From contig NC_013792.1 in NCBI RefSeq assembly GCF_000005825.2, positions 1 to 64,000 of the forward strand: a stretch of DNA of 64,000 nucleotides, written 5' to 3'. The position numbers and the translations under genes are program-made. Each line of letters starts with the position of its first letter. Position 1 is the first letter of the stretch. The DNA is from Alkalihalophilus pseudofirmus OF4 (GTDB lineage Bacteria; Bacillota; Bacilli; Bacillales; Bacillaceae_D). Under the pieces are notes generated by a model. The model was not told the origin of the DNA. It saw only the letters and a program-made list of their open reading frames with translations, and made no database searches. Positions 44,975 to 54,309 of this stretch are shown piece after piece.

Positions 44975-45181
44975 TCATTCTACATCATATCCTTGTTCTT
45001 CAATCTCATGAATAATTTGATCTAATGAAATAACATCAGAATCATAATTAAGGTTTACTTTCCCTTCAGACAGCATAACTTTTACTGAGTTGACACCATT
45101 TAACTTTCCTATATTGTTTTCTATTGTACTTATGCAATGCCCACATGACATTCCGTTCACTTTTAATGTTTTTTGTTCCAT
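44975..45181 (-). CDS. copZ: CopZ, copper chaperone
   Basis: The 68-residue HMA protein has the copper-binding GMSCGHC loop and a ferredoxin-like fold (TLKVNG... VNSVKVMLSEGKVNLNYD). GGGAGG lies eight bases before ATG 45181; a longer frame upstream has no support. It carries Cu(I) to CopA. A weak hairpin at 44923-44949 separates copZ from copA, so copA may be transcribed partly by read-through. Confidence 0.95.
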   Translation of the reverse strand: MEQKTLKVNGMSCGHCISTIENNIGKLNGVNSVKVMLSEGKVNLNYDSDVISLDQIIHEIEEQGYDVE

Positions 45182-45233
45182 TATTTTAGCCTCCCAAAAT
45201 GTTATGATATGATATTTTCTTTTCAAACTAAAT

Positions 45234-45262
45234 TTACCATACCCCCCTACGGTAATCAAGTT
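45234..45262 (-). promoter_or_regulatory. CsoR-type operator within the copZ promoter
   Basis: On the minus strand TTACC-GTAGGGGGGTAT-GGTAA has inverted ends and the G-tract of CsoR sites such as that of B. subtilis copZA. It lies between TTGATT and TAAATT, which are 17 bases apart and fit as -35 and -10. No csoR gene is present in the window, so the regulator must be elsewhere. Confidence 0.72.
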
Positions 45263-45481
45263 AATTGCTTCGTTGAAATTACTCCCCAAGCACTTCCATG
45301 CAGGGGAGTATTCGTTATGCAGAATTCTTTGATGTATAAAATACTTTACCCAAATTTTAAAAATGTATTCTTTAGTGGCTTTTTAATTGGAGGGATATAA
45401 GTTGCTAATCACACCAAGCATGAAAAACCTATGAATCTGATAAACGAAAGACATTTCGAATTTAATAATTGTATAAAAGCA

Positions 45482-45523
45482 AAAACCGAAAGTTCATTTG
45501 AAATTCAAATGAACTTTCGGTTT
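45482..45523. terminator. Strong bidirectional hairpin terminator
   Basis: A 20-bp perfect inverted repeat beginning AAACCGAAAGTTCATTTGAA, with A and T tracts on its flanks, lies downstream of the membrane gene at 45584. Confidence 0.88.
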
Positions 45524-45583
45524 TCTTGTACAAAGTACATATTTCATAGTGTCGGAGATAGGGGTTAAATACTGTTAGGATCT

Positions 45584-45928
45584 TCATTCACTCCAAAACG
45601 TAAAAAAAGCATGAATGACAATATTTATTAATGCTACGATTGCTACAACTACCCAATACTCCTCATTAACACCGTACGCAATAAGGATAGTTAACAATAT
45701 GCTTAGGCTAGCGTATACAAACTTATTTCTTTTCCTTTTAATCGACTTGGGAGAGTCTTTTTCAAGCTCATCTCTAAAGGCATCTAAAATAGAATCAACT
45801 TTCTTGTCAATATGGCCCTCTTTAATAAGAAATTGAACCATAGCGTCCTGGTCAACATTTTCAGCGGACAATTCTTGTTTAGTTTCTGAAATGACATGCC
45901 TTCTGACTATTTCCCTTAAATTACTCAT
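45584..45928 (-). CDS. Two-TM membrane protein coupled to the dCTP-deaminase-like gene
   Basis: The 114-residue protein is helical and soluble in its first 65 residues (LREIVRRHVISETKQELSAEN...), then has two closely spaced membrane segments (about 70-88 and 91-110). Its ATG overlaps the stop of the upstream gene by four bases, implying joint production. It is not recognised. Such a small two-TM partner beside a nucleotide-binding protein recalls the effector of an abortive-infection pair, though that is speculation. Confidence 0.7.
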   Translation of the reverse strand: MSNLREIVRRHVISETKQELSAENVDQDAMVQFLIKEGHIDKKVDSILDAFRDELEKDSPKSIKRKRNKFVYASLSILLTILIAYGVNEEYWVVVAIVALINIVIHAFFTFWSE

Positions 45929-46620
45929 TTATCCTTTTTGCCTTTCTTAAACTCTTTTCTCGCAATATCAGCTAACTCTTTTGCAGCTAACTTAATATGA
46001 GACATTAAGTGTTTACCTAAGTCACTGGCCATTTCTTCAGAAACTTTCTTAACTCCTTTTTCTTTAAGAAAATCTTGGATTTCATCATCTAAATGTAATT
46101 TAGAAATACTAACCTCTGTAGCGTCCATGTATCTTGCATCCTGCTTTTCATAAGGTTTTAGCGGTTCTGTTTTCAACTCGAATAACGCCAATTGACAAAT
46201 TTTAATACCAGGAATAAGTCTAAAACGAACGGGTGTATTGTTTACTGCAATTAGACTAATTTGTCCGCGATATCCGGGATTCATATAGTGAGCAGGACTA
46301 ATCATTAGACCCAGAGACTTTACTCCATACCGCTCATATATGCGAGCAGTCATATTATGGGGAACCTTTAAGAATTCATGTGTCTGAATCAAAACAGATT
46401 CTTTTGGTTCAAGCCAGAACTCATCTACAGAAATATCAAACTTTTCATAGTGATCCTCAGTTACTTCCTTACCTAGTATAATGGGCTCATTGGAAGAATA
46501 ACGTTTAACAACTGTATCCAACGTTAAGTTGATAGTCGCTCCTTCACAATACTCCGGATTATATGGTGTTATCAACTCTTCCTCTATTGCTAGGGTGTGC
46601 AAATCACGATCACTTAACAT
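45925..46620 (-). CDS. dCTP deaminase/dUTPase-fold protein with altered active site
   Basis: The 231-residue protein has the dCTP deaminase-like trimer fold: MLSDRDLHTLAIEEELITPYNP at the start, ARIYERYGVKSLGLMISPAHYMNPGYRGQ in the core and IPGIKICQLALFEL. In Dcd enzymes the catalytic Glu lies in the strand after PG-x-x-G (E. coli IVLEFYN). Here that strand is ISLIAVNN, so the Glu is absent. The serine and arginine of the RSSxxR motif also differ. The C-terminal 60 residues form a basic helix (KLAAKELADIARKEFKKGKK). It may bind nucleotides without deaminating them. Confidence 0.75.
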   Translation of the reverse strand: MLSDRDLHTLAIEEELITPYNPEYCEGATINLTLDTVVKRYSSNEPIILGKEVTEDHYEKFDISVDEFWLEPKESVLIQTHEFLKVPHNMTARIYERYGVKSLGLMISPAHYMNPGYRGQISLIAVNNTPVRFRLIPGIKICQLALFELKTEPLKPYEKQDARYMDATEVSISKLHLDDEIQDFLKEKGVKKVSEEMASDLGKHLMSHIKLAAKELADIARKEFKKGKKDK

Positions 46621-46921
46621 TCCTTCCTCCCCCTTTCCATTTTCATTTTGTTACCTTAATATTGCCATAAAAAATGAATTTTACAAGGGGGAACATGTGA
46701 ACTAATGTATAACCTTGAAATCTCCTCGCGTAATATCCATTTTTTCATTCTGCCATCAGTAGCATTGCATAAATAAATTCTACTAATGTCAAATCACTGT
46801 TTTTTGGTCGCTTAGATAAGTCTGAACATTCAGATTTTATGTTATTCAGGTCAAAGTGAAAAAAGGGCAACAGGTAAGTAAATGGTAGTCCTTATCCACA
46901 ATTTTACATTTATTATTTTTC

Positions 46922-48173
46922 CTAGTTAAACAGTGGATCGTACGTCAAGTCGTCTAGATGGCTCACCTCACCTTCTGCGAATTGGTGCTCGATTACTCGA
47001 AACTCTTGTTTCCAATTCTGTTTTCGGCGTCCTGTTGAAAAGCGTGTTGGTTGCCTAAAAAGCGAACGAAGAAAGGTGTCAAAGCCTTTAAACAACAGAT
47101 TCTGTAGGGTTTTCTTTATCTCGAGTAAAGGACCATTGTGCTGCAGCTGCTCTTGTAAAAGCACTTGTAAACAGTACGTGATGAGCGCGACCCAGATTTG
47201 ATTGCACACCGCATTCTCACTCTTTCCATAGAACGTTTTGAACGTGAGGTGCTGTTTCATCCATTTGAAAAAGGTCTCGATCTTCCAACGATAACGATAT
47301 AAGTCACCGATTTCTTCGGCAGATAAGTCAAAACAGTTCGTGACGATCATGACGACGTTTCCTTGACTATCTTGTGTCTCGATTAAGCGCAAGGGATGTG
47401 TCATTTTTGTCCCATTTTGCGAGTTACCTAGAAACACTTCTTGGTCTTTCACAATAGGTGAACCTGCTTGTGGAATTTGTTCGGATAGCACTTCGACCTG
47501 TGCGTTCTTCTTCAAACGAGTGATAAAGCGAACATCGTGTAAACAGAGATGATCAAATTGTTTATAGTCGATATAACCACGATCAAACAAGTGGATCGCA
47601 TCCGAATCCATTTCAATGAGATCTCCCATTTGAGTGCGGTCTGCATGCTTAGCTGGTAAAAGAATTCCTTTATCGGGTAAGGTCAACTCTTTGGTAACCA
47701 CGACTCGTAAATGAAGGCGAATCCCAGCTTTCGTTTTACGAAAAGTCGCCCAAGGGTACTGACTTACACTCATGCTCATCGTTGTTGAATCGATCACGTG
47801 TAAGCGACCAATCTCACGAATGATCGGCGATTGCTTCATCTTTGCTTGAATGTTCAACACGAGATAATGAAAGATCTTCTCAAATAACGTTGGGGATAAA
47901 TCACCCAATTTCCTTGAAAGCTGTGACGTGCTAATCGTATCAAATGCGAGTTGAACTTGAAGCTCTTCCTTATCTTTTAGCTTCTTTGACATTTGAGTTA
48001 AGCTTTTGGTTTCTTTCAATTGCGAAATGATCAGCAGTTGAAGAAACTTATAGGCTGTCAGCTTTTTCACGTATTTATCAAGGTCAATCACGTTAATTAG
48101 ATTGGAAAAAAGTATGTTCATCAATGACTTTTAGTAGTTCATTTATTGTAGATTTTATGGTATTCTTGTCCAT
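46922..48173 (-). pseudogene. IS4-family transposase, N-terminally frameshifted
   Basis: The main frame (46922-48124) encodes a 400-residue IS4 transposase with DDE residues in VIDSTTMSM and FDRGY, and the YRYRWKIETFFKWMKQ (Y-R-E) signature. The true start is ATG 48173, behind AGGAG, reading MDKNTIKSTINELLKVIDEH. That frame runs out at a T6 run near 48115. Removing one T joins it to SNLINVIDLDKYVKK. So the gene is broken by one base or was misread. IS ends were not resolved. Confidence 0.88.
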
Positions 48174-48462
48174 GTGAAGGCTCCTTTTAATTTGGATTTG
48201 GACAGAACTACCAAACCTAATTATAAGGAGTTTTTTTATGTCTTGAAACCATAAATTTCTACTCGAAACTACTTGACAAATTTTTAATAACTTTATGCAA
48301 AGCTAATGTTCTGCCATTAGTTTATTTGACAAAAAAGTGACCACATTTTTAACGAAAAGTGAACACTACGTTAAATGTAATCAAAATCTCTTTTAGTGAG
48401 GGGAGATAACATTTAACATATAACTATATAAAAAAGTTTTTAAAAATGTAGGGGGCAAGAAG

Positions 48463-48852
48463 ATGAAAAAATTTAAAGGTTTATTAGTACTGTCAATGAC
48501 GGCTTTTGTTTTAGCAGCTTGTGGTGGGGACACAACAACTGAAGAACCAGATACGTCGACACCGGAAGAAACTACAGAGGAAAATACTACAGAAGAAACA
48601 GAAGCTTCAGCAGTTGAAGAAGGTCAAGTATTCACACTGGAAGAACTTAGTGAGTATAATGGGCAAGATGGAAACCCCGCTTATGTAGCGGTTGACGGAG
48701 TCGTTTACGATGTTTCAGATATTGGAGCTTGGGAAGGTGGAGAACACTTTGGTGGAGTAATGGCTGGTGCTGACAACACAGAAGAAATTTCAGCATCTCC
48801 ACACGGCTCTTCTGTATTGGAAAACTTACCAATCGTCGGTACACTTGAATAA
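48463..48852 (+). CDS. Cytochrome b5-like domain lipoprotein
   Basis: The 129-residue lipoprotein has a lipobox (VLAAC, Cys about 20), an acidic Thr/Glu-rich linker (about 24-50) and a small cytochrome b5-like haem/steroid-binding domain: FTLEELSEYNGQDGNPAYVAVDGVVYDVSD, HFGG and SPHGSSVLENLPIVGTL. The two His (about 95 and 113) fit haem or ligand binding. GGGGGC precedes the ATG. Single transcript with a terminator. Role unknown; perhaps electron transfer on the outer face. Confidence 0.85.
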   Translation: MKKFKGLLVLSMTAFVLAACGGDTTTEEPDTSTPEETTEENTTEETEASAVEEGQVFTLEELSEYNGQDGNPAYVAVDGVVYDVSDIGAWEGGEHFGGVMAGADNTEEISASPHGSSVLENLPIVGTLE

Positions 48853-48867
48853 CAATAAGAATGAAAC

Positions 48868-48914
48868 AAGACACCTAGTTACGATTCAAACAATCGTAAC
48901 TAGGTGTCTTTGTT
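48868..48914 (+). terminator. Strong terminator after the b5-like gene
   Basis: AGACACCTAGTTACGATT and its exact complement form an 18-bp stem with a 5-base loop, ending in TTTGTTT. Confidence 0.9.
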
Positions 48915-49155
48915 TAAAGGTGGCGGGAGAGCCTTATTACAATCCCAGTGTTGTCTATAGTCTTGAGTTTTGGAGAAGTTCGTTAACAAAATAAACATTA
49001 GGGGCTGCAACTGACAACTTTGAGTTCCGCTCTAGTTAGCAATAGGTAAGCCTTTGAAGCCATCTCCAGCTTTTCCCCTGCTCCGCACCGAACGTGCTAG
49101 TTTCCCAGCATTCGGCGGTCCATCTAACGATGTATATTAAATTATAAGTTCTTCG

Positions 49156-50132
49156 TTACTTTTTGACGTGAGATGTTTCTACCTCTTCAAGCCCACATTC
49201 TATTCGAAATTGATTTATTTTCTTTATCATTAAGTTGTTAAAGTCGAATTTTTGTATTTCTGATACAATCATGTCCTTATCTTTACTGTGAATAAGCCTA
49301 TGTATGTCTTTATGTAGAATGCGAAGGTTGTTAAAGTTATCCGTTCCTCCAAGATGTTTGGGTAAATAATGGTGACAGTGAACATCATGGGCGGATAGAT
49401 CCCAACCTGTGATTTCGCATTTTCCCATTTTCATACTGAAACGACTAATTCGATTATCCAAATATTCAACCGTTCTGTTAGGAAGTGTTGCTTTCATCAG
49501 TACGCTGATTTCAGTTTCAATATCTGGTTTTAATTTATCATAGATTTTCTTTCTGCCTTCTTCTGTAAAGAGAGATAATGTTGGACTAAAGTTCATTGCA
49601 TTTACCGTTTTTACGTTCCCTATCGGGAACAGGTGAACAGTGGCGATTTTGAACGTTTTAAATCCTGTACTGTAAAACTTTTTATAGGTAGACGTAGGAT
49701 TAATTGGATGTCCATATTTCCCCACAGGACGAAGGCGATTGTACAGAAAGGCTTTTAGCTCGTAGGCAAGACGTGAGAATTCTGGATTGACTTGTGTAGC
49801 TCGGTTAAAATAGTTATGGATACCTAAAACAAAACTGTTAAAGCGTAAGGCATTTTGAATTGTAGGGGAGTCTTTAATTCTTCGGATGTGCATTTTAGCT
49901 TGTTCCTTGAGTTTCTCCCGTTTTTTGTGTTTAATGCCTGTGTGGGCAACTCTTTTCTTTCCTTTAATATCTGCCCTAATCGTGAAACCTAAGAATTCGG
50001 ATTCTCGTTTTCGCAAATTTACGATTTGCGATTTCTCTGGTGAAATATCTAGTTTTAATCGTTCCTTCAAGTACAATCTTACTGCGTGATACCACTTTTG
50101 AGCCGTTTTTCCATCTCGACAGAGAATTTTAA
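49156..50132 (-). pseudogene. Outer intron-encoded protein, C-terminal half (RT thumb, maturase and HNH endonuclease)
   Basis: The frame resumes after the nested intron at KILCRDGKTAQKWYHAVRLYL, runs through the RT thumb/maturase region (LGFTIRADIKG, FVLGIHNYFNRATQV) and ends with an HNH endonuclease (CEITGWDLSAHDVHCHHYLPKHLGG...RILHKDIHRL). The internal ATG at 50076 is not a real start. Together with the N-terminal half it would form a protein of about 610 residues. It is functional only if the nested intron is spliced out. Confidence 0.88.
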
Positions 50133-50172
50133 GGCAAGTAGACCACTGGAACTTCCCCAGTAGTCTCTCTCA

Positions 50173-50206
50173 GAACCGGACGTGAACCTCTCAGCTCATC
50201 CGGCTC
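50173..50206 (-). ncRNA. Group II intron domain V (inner intron)
   Basis: A 34-base hairpin opens GAGCCGGATGAGC and closes with ACGTCCGGTTC, with the AGC triad and bulge of domain V. It follows the RT2 stop by three bases. Confidence 0.85.
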
Positions 50207-50209
50207 CCA

Positions 50210-51454
50210 TTATTCAGCCGTAGGTTTGATACCTAAATCCCAGTGTTTGAAGAGTTCAGGATTTTGTTTAGAAATTCTGCCTAGAAAGTGTTCTGCCCTT
50301 TTCTTGTGTCGAGATAACTTTTTATATTTCCTTCTCGCCCACATAATTAAGGCTTTGTTTATGTGCCTTAAAGAGGAGTACATTTCAGATTTGTAGAACT
50401 TCCCATAGTAGTTAATCCACCCTTGAATTACAGAGTTAAACATATTAGATAGGTCTATGAGCTCCTTATCAGCCTTCAATTGTAGTTTCCAATCTCTCAC
50501 TTTTTGCTGAATTGATTTCTTAGATTTATTACTGATAGCTGGCGTGAAATTCACAAAATGCTTTCCCCACCTGTTCTTCGACAGCCTTGGTCTGAACGTG
50601 TATCCCAGAAAATCAAACGTTATGTTTTTATGGTCTTCTCTTCTGTCTGCATCTTTACAATATACAATTTTGGTTTTGGAAGGATGCAGTTCGAGTTTAC
50701 ATTCGTTCATCCTTTGGTTTAAGGATTCAAGCACTCTCTTTGCTTCTTCCTCTGTCTTGCAGTGGATGACTGCGTCATCTGCATATCTAGCGAACGGATT
50801 TCGTGGATGATTAATAGCCATCCATTTATCAAACGCATAGTGTAGAAATAAATTTGCTAGTACTGGACTAATGACTCCACCTTGCGGTGTGCCGGAGGTA
50901 CGTTCTTTTATTCCTTCTTTTGTTTGAAATGGTGCTGTTAACCATCTTTTGATGTACAACTTAACCCATTCTATGTCTGTATGCTTATCTACTGCTCTCA
51001 TCAGTAACTCATGGTCGATGTTATCGAATAAACCTTTAATATCAAATTCAAGTACCCAATTGTACTTCCAGCATCTTTTTCGAGTTGTCTCTATTGCTTG
51101 AATAGCGCTTTTCTTAGGTCTGTATCCATAGGAATCCTCATGAAAGAATGGTTCTACCAAAGGTTCGAAATATAATTTCACTGTCATCTGTGCAATTCTA
51201 TCCGCAACCGTTGGAATTCCAAGTGTCCTAATACCTCCAGCTTTCTTTGGTATTTCTACCGCTTTAACCGCTGGAGGAATGTAGCTTCCCGATGACATTC
51301 TGTTCCAAACTTTATACAGATTATCTTTTAGGTTCCTTTCAAATTCATCTATGGATTGCTCATCAATTCCTGCTGACCCTTTATTTGCTTTAACTCTATT
51401 AAAAGCTTCAAATACTATCTTTTTAGATATCGCATAAGGCTTTGTTTTATGCAT
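50210..51454 (-). CDS. ltrA: Inner group II intron reverse transcriptase/maturase
   Basis: The 414-residue protein has RT motifs KANKGSAGIDEQSID (RT0-1), FDIKGLFDNIDHELL (RT2), SGTPQGGVISPVLANLFLHY (RT4) and FARYADDAVIHC (RT5, catalytic YADD), then the X/maturase domain ending in a GIIM-like segment (LIMWARRKYKKLSRHKKR). It lacks an HNH endonuclease. It assists splicing and retrohoming of its own intron. The frame is complete and all catalytic residues are present. Confidence 0.95.
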   Translation of the reverse strand: MHKTKPYAISKKIVFEAFNRVKANKGSAGIDEQSIDEFERNLKDNLYKVWNRMSSGSYIPPAVKAVEIPKKAGGIRTLGIPTVADRIAQMTVKLYFEPLVEPFFHEDSYGYRPKKSAIQAIETTRKRCWKYNWVLEFDIKGLFDNIDHELLMRAVDKHTDIEWVKLYIKRWLTAPFQTKEGIKERTSGTPQGGVISPVLANLFLHYAFDKWMAINHPRNPFARYADDAVIHCKTEEEAKRVLESLNQRMNECKLELHPSKTKIVYCKDADRREDHKNITFDFLGYTFRPRLSKNRWGKHFVNFTPAISNKSKKSIQQKVRDWKLQLKADKELIDLSNMFNSVIQGWINYYGKFYKSEMYSSLRHINKALIMWARRKYKKLSRHKKRAEHFLGRISKQNPELFKHWDLGIKPTAE

Positions 51455-52005
51455 AAGTTCCTCCCAATTCGATGGTTGACTTGTTTATAAAACTGAATAA
51501 CATAACCCCTTTGCTCCTTCTCCGTTAGGAGATTTCATTGCTACTACGAGTTATTCCGCCCCTATACATGGTATTGGTACTCTGATTCTTGTGGGGCTTC
51601 CACTTGAAATCTCTCCCTTAGCATCCATGTCGTAGGTTCCCACGTTCCACACAAAAGCCTGTATTAAGTTCACGCCGCCTTTATACCAGTCACCGAACGG
51701 ACAGTAAAACAGGTTTCCTCCGAACTTATCCTGAGTTAACGACTCCCCCTCAGTTTTGATGACATTTCTACGCTTTCGATACTTCTTCAGCGGTTCAGTG
51801 GTTTTCGTCTCCTTAATACGTACCTGACAGTGTCCTGCACTGCCTTTTCCCTAACGCTCAATACCATAGCTTTTGACTAAAGCACCTTAGGGTGGTTTGA
51901 AATCTCCACCTGTATGGCGATTTCGAGGGGCCCACCCTCATCTTTTGTGCAGCATGTTACACTATGCAACTCTTCGAGTTGCTTTTGTGTCCCTTCGTGG
52001 CACAC

Positions 52006-52876
52006 AATCGTCCGCGTAACGGACGAGATACCCCTCTTTGAGATTTGTACGCTTCTTAGCGTATAGCTCACCTTCTCTTGTTTTATATTTATTTGTGAGA
52101 TGGAAGAATTCCCATTGTTCGGAAACCCAGTGGTCCAAGTCATTGAGTACAACATTTGATAATATTGTCGATAACAAACCACCCTGCGGTACGCCTTTAG
52201 ATGATACGCCTTCTTTATCAATTTCAGCTTTTAGCATTTTAGCAATGCAAGCTAGAACCTTTCTATCATGTATACCTAAGTTCCATAATTGTTTAAGAAG
52301 AAGGGTATGGTTGACATTATCGAAAAATCCCTTAATATCAACATCAACCACATAATGCAGTTGCGATTTATTGATTAAGAATTGTATTCTTGCCATAGCA
52401 TGATGAGTAGACCTTAACGGTCTAAAGCCGTAGCTATGTTTATAAAAGTGAGCTTCGGCGATTGGCTCGAGAACTTGTTTAAAACATTGTTGAATAATGC
52501 GGTCAAGAATACATGGAATGCCAAGTGGTCTAAATTTACCGTTTTCCTTTTCAATCCATTTTCTTCTGACCTTCTTAGGGTGATAGTTTTCTAGTTTTGT
52601 TTGGATAGTTTTCACTAACTCATTTTCCGATAGCTTTTTAATATCTTTGATGGTTTTCCCATCTGTACCAGGTGTTTTCGAACCTTTATTAGATTTCATT
52701 GTGCGGTAGGCTAGTAGAATATTTTCCCTTGATGTGATGATTTCATATAGATAATCAAAGGACTCGTTGTTACTAGCTCTTTCGTGTAAATCCGTAAAGG
52801 TTTCTGTCATATTGTAGTAATCCCAATATCTCAAAGTTGACACTGTGGCATCCCTCCTTATGAGTGATGTCCCCAC
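52006..52876 (-). pseudogene. Outer intron-encoded protein, N-terminal half (RT domain up to YADD)
   Basis: This part has RT0-4 motifs: SNKGSKTPGTDGKTI, FRPLGIPCILDRIIQQ, VDVDIKGFFDNVNHTLL, SKGVPQGGLLSTILSNVVLND, and ends GYLVRYADD at the junction with the inner intron. In the unspliced sequence it runs into 22 junk residues and stops at 51962. GTG 52876 is the longest start, ATG 52810 is the alternative. It would be restored by splicing of the inner intron. Confidence 0.9.
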
Positions 52877-53557
52877 ATTCCTACCCGATCGGTGTCATAC
52901 GTGTGAAGAAAATAATCGTTCTAATTCGCTAGACTTGGGGCTGTTCCTCCACTCCCATTACAGGAGATTCGCCAGTCGTACCCCTACCTTCGCAAGAATA
53001 AATGCATTTCAGCTTTTGCCTTATAGCAAACGTTTCGAATGACAGTCCTTGATTCAACGTTTCTTACTTCCCAAGTACCTTACAACGTAGCTATCCATTC
53101 TAAACGTAGGTGCTTCCTTTAAGCCTGCGAGCTTGATACCGCCATTGTTCGGTATAGCGTTTTTCAGAGGGTGCAGTTTTACTCGACACCACTCGCCCCA
53201 CCGTATGGTGGGACATAGCATTACACTATGTTCTAACTTTAGACCCTTAAATTCGGAAGTTTGTCAGTTCCTTTTGAATGGAACATTCTCACCATATCTA
53301 GTTTTTTAGCCATCCGGCATATCAGTTAACATACCTTTTCCATTGGAATGGCTCTAGTCTTCCTTCTGCCGACTCTACCTGTGCTTCGAACCCCATGAAC
53401 TGTCATTCATGACGCACGCAGGAGTCTTGATGGGATTGTTTCGGGAAACTTGGTTCCATCATTCCAATCCGCCGTTGTAAAGTTGAAGATTTTCTAGTAA
53501 ACTTCCTGTATTTTCACGCTAGAAAGCGTTTATAACAGAACTTGTCGCGTGCACCCG

Positions 53558-54083
53558 TTAATTGAATAAGTTAGTTTTTCTCCACGTCTCTGCTTTATCA
53601 TCAATTGCCTTAATATAATTGTTCTTGCCTTCTATATACTTAGTTATATTTGTAGGGGATTTCTCTGCCAATGTTTGTTTCAATTCACTGTACTTTATAG
53701 CTTCCTCTGGATGTGCAATCATATAATCCCTAAATGCTAAGTGACGAGCAATTTCTTCATTACCTTCTTCGTAAAAATGAACATGATGAGTTCTATTATC
53801 GCCACCCTTAATAAAAAAACGCCTTTTAGGAATTCCGTATTCACCCATCACTACAGAGCCTAATTGTTCCATCTGGCTATTGAACTTATCAACTTCACTA
53901 ATGTTAGTAACCTTAACCATAATATCAATTACTGGTTTAGCTTTAATATTTGGAATGGGTACTTCCAATATGATACACATTTAAAATTTCGTTTTTAAAC
54001 AAAGCTTTAAGTTTCTAACTTTCCTCCCGAACCATTTCTAACCATTCCTCACTATATGGTAAAACCTCAACTCTTCGCAACAT
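53558..54083 (-). pseudogene. GrpB-family protein pseudogene
   Basis: The C-terminal 140 residues are in frame (IPNIKAKPVIDIMVKVTN... FIKGGDNRTHHVHFYEEGNEE), with the GrpB/nucleotidyltransferase-fold pattern. Upstream, MLRRVEVLPYSEEWLEMVREES is followed by a TAG, then KLKALFKNEILNVYHIGST and a frameshift near 53960 into the intact part. So it has one nonsense codon and one frameshift. The outer group II intron lies directly after its stop codon. Confidence 0.85.
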
Positions 54084-54309
54084 AAATAATACCAGAAAAG
54101 GACTAATTGTTGTTCTTGTTTTTCATAGGGTTGTAACGGATTGGGGGTTAATATCTTGGAAGTGACGGACTAAGAGATTTGCTTGCAGTCGGTAGGCATT
54201 CAAGTATGGGGCGAAAATCCTTCAATTCGTTTCTCAGCTTTGTATGCTTCCCAGGCTTTGGTTAGTTGCACAGCTTGTTCCCTCCTATGTATTATGTGTA
54301 TTTTAGAGG

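Larger units (their letters stand above)
50133..52005 (-). mobile_element. Group II intron nested in the outer intron's RT gene
   Basis: The outer RT frame stops making sense right after YADD, at a GTGTG sequence typical of a group II 5' end (52005), and resumes at TTAAAATTCTC after a domain VI-like stem (50133). Joining the two gives YADDFKILCRD, the normal motif. The 1873-bp element has its own complete RT gene and a perfect domain V (50173-50206). It lies in the same orientation as the host gene, as needed for splicing. The ends are accurate to one or two bases. Confidence 0.88.
49036..53554 (-). mobile_element. Outer group II intron (host of a nested intron)
   Basis: On the minus strand the element starts near GTGCACGCGACAAG at 53554, directly after the grpB stop. 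It has about 680 bases of structured 5' RNA, then its reverse transcriptase gene (split by a second intron), and a domain V-like hairpin with a GAAA loop at about 49083-49120. A domain VI-like stem leads to the 3' end at about 49036-49040. Ends are approximate. The 53-kb side has no gene because it is intron domains I-IV. Confidence 0.8.

Noticed and set aside
45925-46620. Ordinary dCTP deaminase or dUTPase
   Set aside because: Neither the Dcd catalytic Glu nor the dUTPase motif-3 Asp is seen in the expected strands.
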